A stretch of 64,000 nucleotides of DNA from Metellina segmentata (lineage: Eukaryota; Arthropoda; Arachnida; Araneae; Tetragnathidae), in contig OX375879.1 in NCBI GenBank assembly GCA_947359465.1, forward strand, positions 88,511,578 through 88,575,577, read 5' to 3'. The notes below the pieces were generated by a model that saw only the letters and a program-made list of their open reading frames with translations, ran no database searches and was not told the origin of the DNA. The translations under genes were made by a program, and so were the position numbers. Numbering within the stretch: the stretch's first letter is position 1; every line of letters begins with the position of its first letter. Positions 9,050 to 20,900 of the stretch are shown in pieces.

Positions 9050-10458
9050 CACTGCTGGCCACCGTAAATGCAACACGCTGAAGGAAGCATGCAAATAATA
9101 TGAAATTTACAACATGCATTAGCAGAGGTGAGATATGCAAATGATTAGAATTTCAGCTCAGACGCACATCACGCGCGTCTGTGGTGCCACTTCAAAGCGC
9201 TATTTAAGGTTTGGAGATTTCGACGATTTCAAGTACGGCAATTGTGTTTTTCTTGTGGTTTTTCAAAAAAAACGATCAATTATGCCTCGTAGAAAACAGC
9301 TATCATCTTTTGATCAAGTATCCGAGTTCGACAGAGGAAGGATAGTGGCCTACGGAGATTGTGGATTATCTTTCAAGGAAATCGGTAGTCGTGTTTTACG
9401 AAACCAAACAACTGTAATGCGGATATGTGATCGTTGGATGCAAGAAGGTACGACGGACCGACGTGTTCGATCGCATCCACCTCAGTGCACCACTTCACGT
9501 GATGACAGGCATATTGTGCGCATGGCAGTGACGGATCGCTCAGCCACATCACGAACCATAGCACAGCACATTCAGTCTGTAACGCATCATCCAGTGTCTG
9601 CGCGTACCATTCGACGCCGTTTACAGCAGAGTGGTCTGTCCGCAAGACGTCCATTGCTTCGACTACCTGTGACGCAGAACCACACACGTCTCCGCCGCCA
9701 ATGGTGTGATGAAAGAAGGATGTGGACGGCAGAATGGAATGAAATTGTCTTTACTGACGGGTCACTCTTCTGTCTGCAACACCACGATGGTCGGATTCGA
9801 GTCTGGAGACACCGTGGAGAGAGGATGCTGAACAGCTGCGTTATGCACCGCCACACTGGTCCTGCACCGGGTATTATGGTATGGGGCGGTATTGGATATC
9901 ACTCTCGCACTCCTCTAGTACGCATTGCCGGTACTTTAAACAGCCAGCACTACATCTCCGAGGTGTTGGAGCCAGTTGTCCTTCCTTACCTTAAGGACTT
10001 GCCCACAGCCATATTTCAACAGGATAATGTTTGACCACACGTGGCACGCATTGTCCAAGGGTTCTTCGTCAATCGCCAGATTGAATTGCTTCCCTGGTCA
10101 GCTCGCTCTCTGGATCTTTCGCCGATAGAAAACATGTGGTCAATGGCTGCTCAACGATTGACCCAGTTTACATCCCCAGCTGCCACACCAGATCAACTTT
10201 GGCAACGTGTGGAAGCTGCTTGGTCTGCTGTACCCCAAGAACACATCCAAAGTCGCTTTGAATCATTGCCGAGTCGTGTGGCAGCGATGATCTCCAACAA
10301 TGGCGGCTACTCTGGCTGCTGATTTTGGCAGGAACCACACTTCACAGAAGTCTTTAAATTTAATCATTTGATACTTGTTCAACATGTTATCTACAAAATA
10401 AATTTTGTTGTGATGTCTCTTGTCTTTCTTGTTGTTGCAATTCGGGTGGCCAGCAGTG
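9050..10458 (+). mobile_element. Tcb1-like Tc1 transposon, nearly intact
   Basis: Complete element of 1409 bp. The ends are inverted repeats beginning CACTGCTGGCCACC, flanked by TA (9048-9049, 10459-10460), the standard Tc1 target duplication. It carries one full-length transposase frame on the + strand spoiled only by a single internal stop codon. A second, shorter copy lies at 45426-46440 in the opposite orientation. Confidence 0.92.
9282..10322 (+). pseudogene. Tc1 (Tcb1-like) DD34E transposase, one nonsense codon
   Basis: Cut-and-paste transposase that would bind the terminal repeats and integrate at TA. From ATG at 9282 the frame is colinear for 346 codons, the usual Tc1 length. N-terminal helix-turn-helix domains are at residues about 10-115 (FDQVSEFDRGRIVAYGDCGL; RSATSRTIAQHIQSVTHHPV). 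DDE core: first Asp in VFTDGSLF, second in IFQQDN, Glu in LSPIENMW, with 34 residues between the last two, i.e. DD34E. The only disabling change is TGA at codon 251 (10032-10034), just after the second Asp, where relatives have an Arg codon; CGA to TGA is the likely change. FTDG replaces the usual FTDE, a non-catalytic position. The start was chosen at MPRRK, not an upstream in-frame ATG, because relatives begin there. Confidence 0.9.
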
Positions 10459-11475
10459 TATATAAAACTAGGCTTTCATGGTGGAAAAGTAAGTTCTTGA
10501 TTTGTTTTTCAATTACTAGATAAGACTATTTTAATTCAATATTTTTAAAAATGGTGGTAGTATGTTATAAATGAATATATTCAATAGTTATTTTGATATT
10601 CACTTTTGCTCCACATGGTTTAAATTAACCAGAAGTAGGCCTGAATAAACAAATGCCTCCATGGGGCTAGTGTGGACACATGGTGGTGGCGCTAGTGTGA
10701 AATGTACACATCAGTCCCATTTAGCTTTCAGTTGTTAAAACATGGATTAAATATTACATTTTAGGCAATTTATTTATTAAATAAGATTGTTTATGTGAAG
10801 AATTCACTCACAAATTATTCTATTTTTTACTTTTTAGACTTTTTTTGGATAAAATTAAATTTATTTATGTGAAATGGTAAATTAATTTGTTTTTACACAC
10901 AAAGCAGCTTTTATAATAAGCAGAGTGAATATTTATTTTTTCCAGATATAAAGGACCTATCACAAATCTCAAGATATGAAATTGTAGCTGAATTACCATC
11001 AACCAGATATTGTCGGTAACACAATTCTCACTGCATCTCAGTTCACATTTAATGTTAATTAATCTAACTACATTATAAAATAAAAGCATAATTCCATTTC
11101 TACATTAAAATCATTTTTCCACTAAATAAAACTAAAAAATAGCTTTCTATTGTGTTGATTTGTCTTTGAAGTAGATCTAAAATATAATGCAGTTACTAAT
11201 TACAAATATATTGGGCTTAATACTAATAAAATATGATTTATTGCAGTTAACATTTATAAGGAATTATACTGTTTACGTTAAATTTGATTTCATTGTGGAT
11301 TTGTTTTTATTATGGTGAAAGCAAACCAAAGGGACTGCGTAGCAATAACCGGGGGTTGGCGAGCGTTAGCGAGCAGGAAGCAGACCCCCTAGTAATATAA
11401 ACACTTGAAGGAAGTATGCAACAACAAAGTAATATCAACTTATGGGAAAATTTCCATATTACATGATACTACATA
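10459..11475. other. Intergenic, one dispersed repeat
   Basis: AT-rich, no gene seen. 11328-11380 carries an inverted copy of the 3499-3552 repeat (GGTTGGCGAGCGTTAGCGAG). 10655-10720 contains two short GGGGCTAGTGTGGACACA-like blocks that loosely resemble 8908-8925. Confidence 0.4.
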
Positions 11476-13059
11476 CAGGTTGATTCGTAAAAGATGGGCA
11501 AAACTTTAAGAGGTGATAGTTCACATCCTAACAAACAACTTTCTTCAAAGAATGCATGGTCGAAAACAAAACGCAAAAGGTGCTGGCGCATTTGAAAACT
11601 TGATACGTGCAAATCTTAAAGCTCCATTATTGTTGCGAGTCATTGGTAGAAGAATGACAGTAATAGCATGCAAATGTAATATGTATAAAAAGAAGAACTC
11701 ACATGCAAATTTTTGCCTCGATTAATACATAAATGCCGCTGATCCGATTGTGCAACTGTCAATCGCGGTAGGAACATATTGGAAGATGTTGCCCTTCACT
11801 AATAAGGAAACGGTTTATATGCATTTTATCTACGGACTTGCAAATGGAAATGGGTCAGAGACTCAACGATTGTACGGAGAGAGGTTTCCCAACAGGGCGG
11901 TTGCCCGTCCGTAAAACATTTGAGCGCTGGGTTTCACCAACATTTGTGCGAGACGGTATCCTTTCTCGCTTCCCGGTCAGATGCAGGTCGTGCAAAGACG
12001 GACAGAACGTCAGTCGTGGAAGAAGCCATTCTGGATATGGTGGCTGATCAGCCAAGAACAAGTACCTTAGCAGTGGCTAGGCAGTTACATGTATCACAAT
12101 CCACGACATGGCGAGTACGGAAGGCTCAACGTTTGCATCCTTACCATGTTCAACGAGTTCAGAAACTGACTAAAACGATTATTCTCGTCGTGTGGAACTC
12201 GCTCGCTGGTTTCTGCAGAAGAGCGATGTAAATACAGATTTTGTGGCAACTGTGCTTTTTACGGATGAATGTACATTTACACTTGAAGTTGCATTCAACA
12301 CCCACAATCAACATGTTTGGGCGGATGTAAATCCGCATGTCACTTATTCATATGCTTATCAGCGGCACTTTTCTATCATTGTTTGGGCAGGAATAATCGG
12401 ATACCATCTATTTGGACCTTATATTCTGCCAAAACGCCTTGACGGGAAAATATACCTCACGTTTCTGCAACAGGTGCTGAAAGAAAATGTTGAAGGACGT
12501 CCCCACACACATCCAGAATGTAATGCGGTTCCATCAAGATGGAGCACCAGCCCATTATGCACAAGAGGTGCGAAACTATCTGGATTTAATTTTTCCGAAC
12601 CGATATATTGGGCAAGGTGGACCCTTAGCTTGGCCAATACGCTCCCCAGATCTTTCATGCAATGATTTATTTTTGAGGGGACAGCTTAAGGCTCTTGTGT
12701 ATGAGACCCTCGTTGAATCTGTAGAAGATCTTGTCGCCAGACTTTCGGCCGCTGCAAGGGAAGTACACGATAGGCCTGGCGTTTTTCAGAAAGTTCGCCA
12801 ATAGTTTCTTCGCCGTTGTACCTCATGCATAGCCACTGCCGGTCACTGTTTTGAACACTTATTGTAATCATATGTCATTAATCTTGCCTTTGTCACTTAT
12901 TCTCTCTTTGTGTGTTTATGTCTCTTTTACAACAACACCTTCGGCGCCCTCTAGCACCTTTGCGTTTTAATTCCGACCATGCATTCTCTGTTGAAAATTG
13001 TTTGTTTGGATGTGTACTATCACCTCTTAAAAATTGGCCATCTTTTAAGAATCACCCTG
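11476..13059 (+). mobile_element. DD41D mariner-like transposon (1584 bp)
   Basis: Full-length element with inverted repeats of about 100 bp. The ends read CAGGTTGATTCGTAAAAGAT and, on the other strand, CAGGGTGATTCTTAAAAGAT. Both share AAGAGGTGATAGT, AACAAACAA and a GCATGGTCG block further in. TA flanks both sides (11474-11475, 13060-13061). It holds one decayed transposase gene on the + strand. Confidence 0.9.
11786..12867 (+). pseudogene. DD41D mariner-like transposase, frameshifted
   Basis: Homologous segments run from MLPFTNKETVYMHFIYGLAN (the N-terminal domain common in these arthropod transposases) through a second helix-turn-helix (AVARQLHVSQSTTWRV) to the catalytic core. First Asp is in VLFTDECTF (frame near 12260), second in HQDGAPAHYAQEV (near 12535), third in RSPDLSCNDLF (near 12660). 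There are 41 residues between the last two, which matches the DD41D (rosa-type) spacing known in the Tc1/mariner superfamily. The frame is broken near 11910, 12190 and 12490, and by a TAG at 12802-12804 before the natural end at 12865-12867. It cannot make enzyme. Confidence 0.85.
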
Positions 13060-14876
13060 TATATATAAGTGATTTAAAATGTATCTTAATCAACAAAAGA
13101 AATATCAGTGTTTAAAGAATCCATAATTCTTAACAAACCTCGATAAAAACTATGTGAAGGTCGATACAATTCTTTACAAATATATTCGGTACTGTTTTAT
13201 GTAATATTTTAGATCTATTGTTCAGAGACTGAGTACCATTTTTCCCTCGTCCTTCTTATAAGTCTAGGTTTAAATATTTTATTAGGTGGTGTCAGCCCAC
13301 AGATAGAACCTACATAAGCTGTCATTTTGCTGGAGGATTTTCTCGAGCTTCCCATTATACTCATTTCGCTTCGTTATATGAAAGATCATTAGATGTTGAG
13401 TAGTATTTTAATTAAATTTTGGATTAATTCTGTAAAATAAAATTTATGGTTGTTAAATGTATGATGGTTATTACCCATATTTAAATAATAATATTCGCTA
13501 GTATTCAAAGTACTAGTCTTTTTTATATACGAGTAATTCTTTATTTTAAGAGCAACATATTTTAAAGAAATTGGGTACCACGTTCTTTTGTTTTAGAGTT
13601 GTAATCTGTAACACACATGTAAAAATCAATGGAAAAATTTTAAAAGTAAGCTAGAAGTTATAGCTAATCGTTAAAGTTTTTAAAGAAGAACCTCACTATA
13701 GTGAACGAAAAATGAGTTTTTTGCGTCTCAAATGTTTATGAGTGTTCACAGCGCTCAACTTCAATTTGTATGAAACTAACAAATTTTGTAGCAAGTCCAT
13801 ATGTAATTGATTCTGGATAAGCACAAATTTGACACAAGCGGAAGTTTTTTCATTAACCTTCTGAGTAGCATAATACGCAGAAATTCCTACATGACTGACA
13901 ACTAGTTTTGATCTTTACGGCCAACAATAGAATCACAAAGGATCTATTCTAAGGAAAGGAGCAATTTAATACTTTAACCCTTCTTTACATGATTTTTTCT
14001 TTATTGGTGAAATAAATCAAGGTGATATAATTCATGTTCAAAATTAAAGGAAAAATGGTTAAAAAAATCTTAGTATATATTTATAGTATAAATTTAGCAA
14101 AAAACAATATGATGGTATCATGTGGTATTTTTTAAATTAAACACAAACTTTTTCAGAAATTGCTCTAAAAATAACAGAAACACATGTTACAAACCTTTCT
14201 TCCACTCATTTTCACTTTTTTAGCAATAGAAACTCAAATATAATAAAACAAAATTAAAAACGAAATCATACGTTTATTGCAACTACAACAAACAGCGGAA
14301 TGACAACTTCAAGCTCGTTTTACTGATAGTGACACTTGCTTTTTTTTTGACAGCTATGTTTTTTTTATGCAATGGACATTATAAAGGTATCCAGACAGGA
14401 TCAACTTAAAGTGAACTTGTTCTTTTATATAATTTTTGGGCATTCAATGTTATGATGGAAATTTCCACTATTATGCAAAGAAGGGTTAAAAGTATTCTAA
14501 TCTAAACAAAGGAGCAATAGAATCTTTCCAAAGGTTTCTATATTACAAAATGGGACAGTAGAATCCTTTCAAAGATTCTATTCCATGGTTAGTTAATTTG
14601 TCGTTTAATGGTGCAAGGGCCATATTTCGCCAAGCTGCGCCAAACACAATAAAACGCCAAGTAAAAATTGTCGTGAAAAGAAAAGAAAGGAATTAGGAAA
14701 CGAAGTAGAGGGATGAAATCAGAAAAATCGCAAAAGTATCCCGAGTACCACACCTCCATGTTTACTAAAGATAGTATACCCCACGAATAGATGAGATCAA
14801 TAGACTACCTTGGGTCTGTGAAGATAGCGCACACCTGAATGAGAGGTGGTCCTGAGGGCTCTACTCCAATGAATCC
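13060..14876. other. AT-rich intergenic, nothing recognised
   Basis: No gene or repeat with clear ends. Scattered GGAGCAAT..GAATC..TTTC blocks at 13940-14590 resemble diverged outliers of the adjacent 25-bp minisatellite. Confidence 0.4.
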
Positions 14877-15043
14877 CTCCAAAAGAATATAACCAGTAGA
14901 ATCCCTCCAAAGGAATATAACCAATAGAATTCCAAAGGAATATAACCAATAGAATTCCAAAGGAATATAACTAATAGAATTCCAAAGGAATATAACCAAT
15001 AGAATTCCAAAGGAATATAACCAATAGAATTCCAAAGGAATCT
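14877..15043. repeat. 25-bp minisatellite, about seven units
   Basis: Head-to-tail units close to AATTCCAAAGGAATATAACC then AATAG. The central units are almost identical, while the first two have CCCTCC insertions. Each unit contains the small palindrome ATTCCAAAGGAAT. The long minus-strand reading across it is only the repeat translated. Confidence 0.9.
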
Positions 15044-17264
15044 GTTCTAGAATAGAAACGATCCAAATGAATCTATTCTAAATCTCTATCTTTCGAATCC
15101 ATGTATTCTTTCAACCAATCGAAGTGGTTAGCCGTCGTCTTTTGGGCTAAAATCAATACTACACTACAACAAAATCTCGCTAAGCTCAGAAGATTAACCA
15201 GAAAAAACAGTTCACAATTAATTAACTACTTAATGACGTTATTTGTACCTCTTGAATAATATCATTTTTACAAGATGTAAAACAATCACCGACTCCACAG
15301 TGTACGGAACATAAATCTTCTCTTGAAAGAACTAACTTACTAATTGAGATCTCTAAGTCCACCTCTCTGTCGTAAACAGAGACTATTGAAGTTTAATAAA
15401 ACATTCACCCATAAATCGATCTCAGGCTCACCGCAGCTTGGGCAACACATTGGAAATCATTGAAAAATCAGCATGTGGCAGCCGGCCAAGTCATTATTCA
15501 CCGGACCCGTAGCAAGGAGATCTAATTGCATATACGACCGCACGCGAAAGGTTTTGTCCTAAGTTAATGATGAAGCCCGCTGTTTCAAAGTCCGTTACAG
15601 CAGGTGATGTAGCAGCGATAGTGCTTGAGACAAAAGGGAGTGGATTTGTGTCTCTTGCACACATATATCGTGATAGACAGGCTTATATTCGAAAGTTTGG
15701 TCAAGTTTACGTAGAGGATTTAAAGATTCTGCTACCCAAAATAAAAATACAAGATTTTACTACTCCTACACTCTCTTCCCCAATACCCACCATTTAAAAT
15801 AAACATATAAGCCCTATATCCAACAAAATTTTAATTATCATGTATAGTTAACGAGATATAAACACGACAAATATGGCCACTTCTTTGTTCTAGAGTTTTC
15901 GTAGAAACCCCACACCGGGCAGAATTCAAAGAAGCGTCAAAAATCATTTAAAGCATTATTTCTGTCATACAGTCCAAGTTACTTCAAACATGGGAAAGAT
16001 TTATTCGAACAATCTTTGTTAAAAAAGTAAGTTATTAGCAGGTAATCGGAATACTCTTCCACTTATCTCTTTTTTTAAAAATGCCACTTACCATCACAGA
16101 TTTGGATAAACCTAGAATGGAAACCTGAATAAAGCTTCATTCTGGAAAATATCACGAAAATTCCCTCCCATTACAATGATTGTATCCTAATATTCTCTCC
16201 AGGGGAAAATAGTTACAATAGTGCGTTTCCAATCAGAGCCACTGATTGATTCGTGTCCTATTCTTCTCTCATTCGATGAAAGTAAGCTACGGCAGAATTA
16301 ATCCTCCTCCATTTGTTCGAGCGGAGTTTTCTTCTCTCTTTCCACAGGTAATCTCCGCAGTTGATCATTAAGGATGAAATATTTCAAAGAAACCCTCTGA
16401 TTATTATCCTGAAAAGTATTTCTTACCAAAAATTACTTATTGATTAATAAGTAATTTTTGAAAGTCGAAGCTTGATTCATTCTTTTCCGATTTGCAGGAA
16501 TGCGAAAGAGAATAGGGATAGTGTGACGACTGGGAAAAGACGATAGCAAGCGGACTTTTTGATCCGAAGTTTTTCCTAGCGCCTTACCGTCTGGAAATGA
16601 CATTCCGATGAAGGCTGCTAAATGGACAATCATCACGAGGAGAAGCATAAAATGCTGGTCAATCTAATAGAGAGTGGCTGCAAATAAAGATCACGTAGCA
16701 TAAAATGCTGACAAGTCTACTAGAGCACAGCCGTAAATAAATGTCACTAGATAAATGAGGATACACGACAGTTTCAAGTTTTTGGATAGCATCATCTTTA
16801 AAACAAAGACGAAACGGAGAAGCCATGGTGCGAAATGGTGCCTAAAAAGAGTTCTCGTTAGACAGCGAAGTTAAACTCGTGGGAAAAAATACTAACTGAG
16901 GAGAAAACCTTGTGAACATTCGTTCATTGAATGACCCTTGTATATGTTGTGTATGCAGTCTTTCTATTGTTAATTGAGAATTTTCAAGTTACAATAACAT
17001 ATTTGTAAAGGTATCCATCTGAGTCCAGTTTATTAATGTGGTGCAAAAACGCAACAGCTTTATAAACCTCCTATTATTTTCCGTATACCTGCGCACACAT
17101 AAAATACTAAAATTATAAAAATACATTACACATTAATTCCTTAAGAGAAAGTAACTAGCGATCTTTTCAAGGATACTAGACTAAACAAGTTTTATGAAAG
17201 TCGTCAAGGGTTAAGATCTTCCCCCTTATATTCAACTAGTTACCACTATCCCAGCCTAAGCCAT
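15044..17264. other. Intergenic, nothing recognised
   Basis: No gene I can support. A 76-codon open stretch at 15567-15797 (MMKPAVSKSVTAGDVAAIVL onward) has no family resemblance I know and no splice or promoter context. TAAAATGCTG occurs twice (16648, 16699) in a short local duplication. Confidence 0.4.
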
Positions 17265-17497
17265 CGGTGTATCGCCACGTAATTTTGAACCACGGTCAGA
17301 TGACGAGACAATATCTCAGCTGGCACCCCACTCTCCAAACTTTCACACTAACCCAACGTGAGGCCTTTCGTGATTTAAGGTGCACCAGCCGCCTCTACAC
17401 CATATGCTTACGAACATCCATGCTATGACCCTTATTCGAACCAGGAACCTTTCGAGCTAGAGGCTAAAACCTTAACCACTATACCGGTAGTTCAGCT
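17265..17497 (-). mobile_element. tRNA-derived SINE, 'TAGTGG' head type, reverse
   Basis: On the minus strand: ACCGGTATAGTGGTTAAGGT (box A region), GGTTCCTGGTTCGAATAAGG (box B), GGTGTAGAGGCGGCTGGTGC, then the common body up to GTGGTTCAAAATTACG. 3' end truncated. Confidence 0.75.
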
Positions 17498-17605
17498 CTT
17501 CTACCTTATATGGAATGTTTTGCACAAAACAAATATTTAGTTTTTTATGGGTATGTAGGACCACTTATGCCACACTGCCCATCTAGTCCTCCTAGCAATC
17601 AGAAG

Positions 17606-17925
17606 GTTGTGGTAGATAGTTAGTAGAGTTGGTAGAGTCGCAGATCAGTAACCGGAGGACATCGAGTTCAAAAATCGATCAAACGTAGACAATCCTGCAT
17701 GAGGGAGCTGGTGCTTTTTAAATCTGTCGTGGTCTGAAATGTACTCACCCTGTCGTGGTGTTGAAGTTTCGAGAGTGTGGAACCTGATCAGGTGTTGACC
17801 TCGTCATCTGACCGTGTTCAAAAATACGAGGTTCTGTCCTGGGATCTTACCTTCCTGGATTGATTCCTAACCTCTGCCAATAACTCGTATGTTGCTCCAG
17901 TGTGATGTCAATTAAACAACTTACA
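17606..17925 (+). mobile_element. tRNA-derived SINE, 'GTTGG' head type
   Basis: Head AGTTGGTAGAGTCGCAGATC with box B near GAGTTCAAAAATCGATC. The body has AAATCTGTCGTGGTC, CTCGTCATCTGACCGTG and TGTTGCTCCAGTGTGATGTC, ending in an AATTAAAC..TTAC tail. It lies 110 bp from a reverse copy with the other head type. Confidence 0.75.
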
Positions 17926-20900
17926 GAGGTATCAGAACATTAAATGAGAAAATACTTATATGTTTCATCAGCCTTTATAAACAGACTATTTACATACCTA
18001 GCTTTAACGTCTTCACGTCCTACCACACCTAAATGGGTAAATGTGACTCAGTGGATTTGTCCATTGAACCTGTCAGTTTCCGGTGAAGCAGGCTCAATTC
18101 TCGTCAGGTTCTCTTACTCCTTGGGTGTATTTCTATCTTCAGTGACCGTTGAAATTTCCTTTTGTGTGTCCATTAACGATGTTATCTTGTGCTTGGTGAA
18201 GCCTAGCCAAATACTGGCCATGTGTCGTAAAACCCCCAAACAAACAACCAATTGAAAGGGATTAACCGAATGAGTTAAATAATCACTTAAAAAAATTAAC
18301 CCAGCAGATGCAAGAAACGCCCATTTAACGATGGCAATCAATTTTATATTTATGAAAATAATCAGAATTGTACTCTTTTATATGGAGATCGAAATTCCTT
18401 AACTTCCACTCTAATATTTTAAAAATAGTACAACCATAGCATTAAAATAAGTATATCATTGTTATCATTAAAGGAAACTTTATTGTACTATCATTGTTAT
18501 TTCCTTTTGTTTTACTGAAATGTGTCTGTATTGATTTTTTCCCTTCTGCAATAAAAATGAATTTAGAGAAGCAAATTAAAACTATAGTAGGTTTAATCAA
18601 TTAAAAAAGATTATTAGCAGGTATTTGTTAGTATTAGCATACACCCACATGATCACTGAATACTATTTTTTCGAATGTTTTGCTTATACAAGTGAGTGTC
18701 GAAGTGCTATCCTTTTTAAAATGATATTGATATCGGAATTTCAGTTCTTGAACTTTGGTATATATGATATTAAAGCATAACAAACAATTTAAATGTAACA
18801 AGAAACATTGGAATGGCATTTTCTAGAGTAACATTTAGTTTTTACGTATTTTAATTTTTATACTTAAGCCCCAATTAATAAGAAATTAACATTTTCAATT
18901 AGAATGTTTTTAATTTTCAATTAAAATTCAACATATATTTTTATTTTGAAATCTTACTATCTTCTAATTACTCCTACATATGATCGATTGTATTTTCTGA
19001 AAGCAAAGCGACAGTTGCATAGCAGTTTTAATTTTATGTTTATAAGAATTCTTTTAAATGCAAATTTTATGAATATTTGGTTACAACAATAGTTATCTTT
19101 TTACGCTTTTAAGATGTTTTAGATTCCGATAATTGACTCCTAATGATTATTCTATGGAAATGGATTATTAATTTGTCTGCAATTAGTAAAGAATGACAGT
19201 TATAGTCCGAGAATTCTTTGAAACAGTTCTTAATGATGCGGGGGTAAATATGTATCGAGTTTCAAATTTTCTTTCTGGAAACAGACCGCAAATTTTAATC
19301 AATTATTTCCATTCACTTGTTTAGAAATAACTAGTTTTCTCTACGAGGCGATCGTGTTTGTTTTACCAGAAAAGAGAATTATTTATTTCATGTCAAGCTG
19401 GAAGTAATGGTTATCGTTTAACACATGGAATTTCGAAACACATATGTCATTATACATTTAAATAATTTAAGATTTACAAGCTCTGCCGTTTGTCATCCAC
19501 CCAATAGGTCCTGTGTTCGAATTATAGACACGAAATATAATTAGAATAAGCAGTTTAATTGAGAGGAAATTAAAAAAAGTAATTAAAGTGCCGACTAGTA
19601 GTGATCAGGGAAACATTAGCTTGCTTGGCAATTTTGGCGATTTATCGCTTCATTTTGCAACATAATAGTTCATGACAGGGTAAATGTGAATATTTCTTAG
19701 GTTTGGTTAGACACAAACAATTACACTATTTTTAACCATAAAATTATCAGTCCTTTGTCTCGAATATTGAAAAAATATTACTTCATTAGATTGTGCATGT
19801 ATAATATTAGTGTAATAAAATCGCCAATTAGTATGAAATTACTTGTTTTAAACACAAATGCAGAAATGGTTCTACCAAAAATATAATATTTTTCATTAGA
19901 TTCGTTATAATTTGTTTCCTAAAGGTAAAAGAATATAAGGAGCAGGAGACAATATTAGATATCCTTATGTATTAAATAATAATACAAAACTTTATATTTC
20001 TATTTTAAGTTTTATAGGGTAAATATAAGCTGAACTAAATTGGAAAAGGACATTTTTTGTCAGTGACAGTTTCAATAAACATTTTTGCATAATTGTAATG
20101 CATAAAAATAAGAAATGTTGGGCAAGCGTCAAAGTGTAGCTTTAATTCTTTCAAATTATGATTTTTCGCACAGGAACCAGCCATCACACTTTAGTTAAAA
20201 AGTTGAAGTAATTCTCTTTTTCCATGTATTATCTTTTTTCTGTATGTATGGACAAACTAATAAATATGATTTAATGAAACATTAAATTTATACGAACTGT
20301 ATAAAAGGATTTTTAACAGATGTACATATATTTAACATACTCTTCTATCAGATGTGTATAAGATTTCACTTAAAGTTGCACATTTTTCATAAACACAAAA
20401 CTATTTTTAATAATTCTAGAGGCAATGCCTAAAATGTTTCGTTTTTGGAAAAAAATTATCACATATTCAAGCCTTTAAAAAACTGGGTTATATCAATATA
20501 CAAAAATTGCATCAATGGCAATATTGCAAATACTCATTTCTAGAAGAGCATGTTTTAGATATGCATACAGTTTTATTAAATATTTAAATTTATTCAATAT
20601 GCAATATTTTTAAAAGCAAAAATTAAAAAGTTCTCCTCTTACCTGAAGAATTCTTCTTTTAGATATTTCATTGCGCTGTCAAATGATTTTTTAATGTCTT
20701 GGTTATTTTGCAAATTAAAAAAAAAACATCAAAGAGAGAAATGTTTTCACAAATCGAAGTTATCTAATTTTATACAATTTATCGTAAGATTACAAAATCG
20801 CAAAGAAAAACAGAAATGGTTTGGAATGGCAAAAGAATTGTCATCATTGTTTTATTTATATTATACGGGACGCTAATCGAGAGTGTCAAGCAGATGTTTT

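Noticed and set aside
14805..15035. Repetitive hydrophobic protein (MEFYWLYSFGILLVIF)
   Set aside because: It is the 25-bp minisatellite translated; three repeat frames look similar because the unit is not a multiple of three.
15567..15797. 76-codon open frame, MMKPAVSKSVTAGDVAAIVL onward
   Set aside because: No family resemblance, no splice sites or repeat context; length is within chance for this window.
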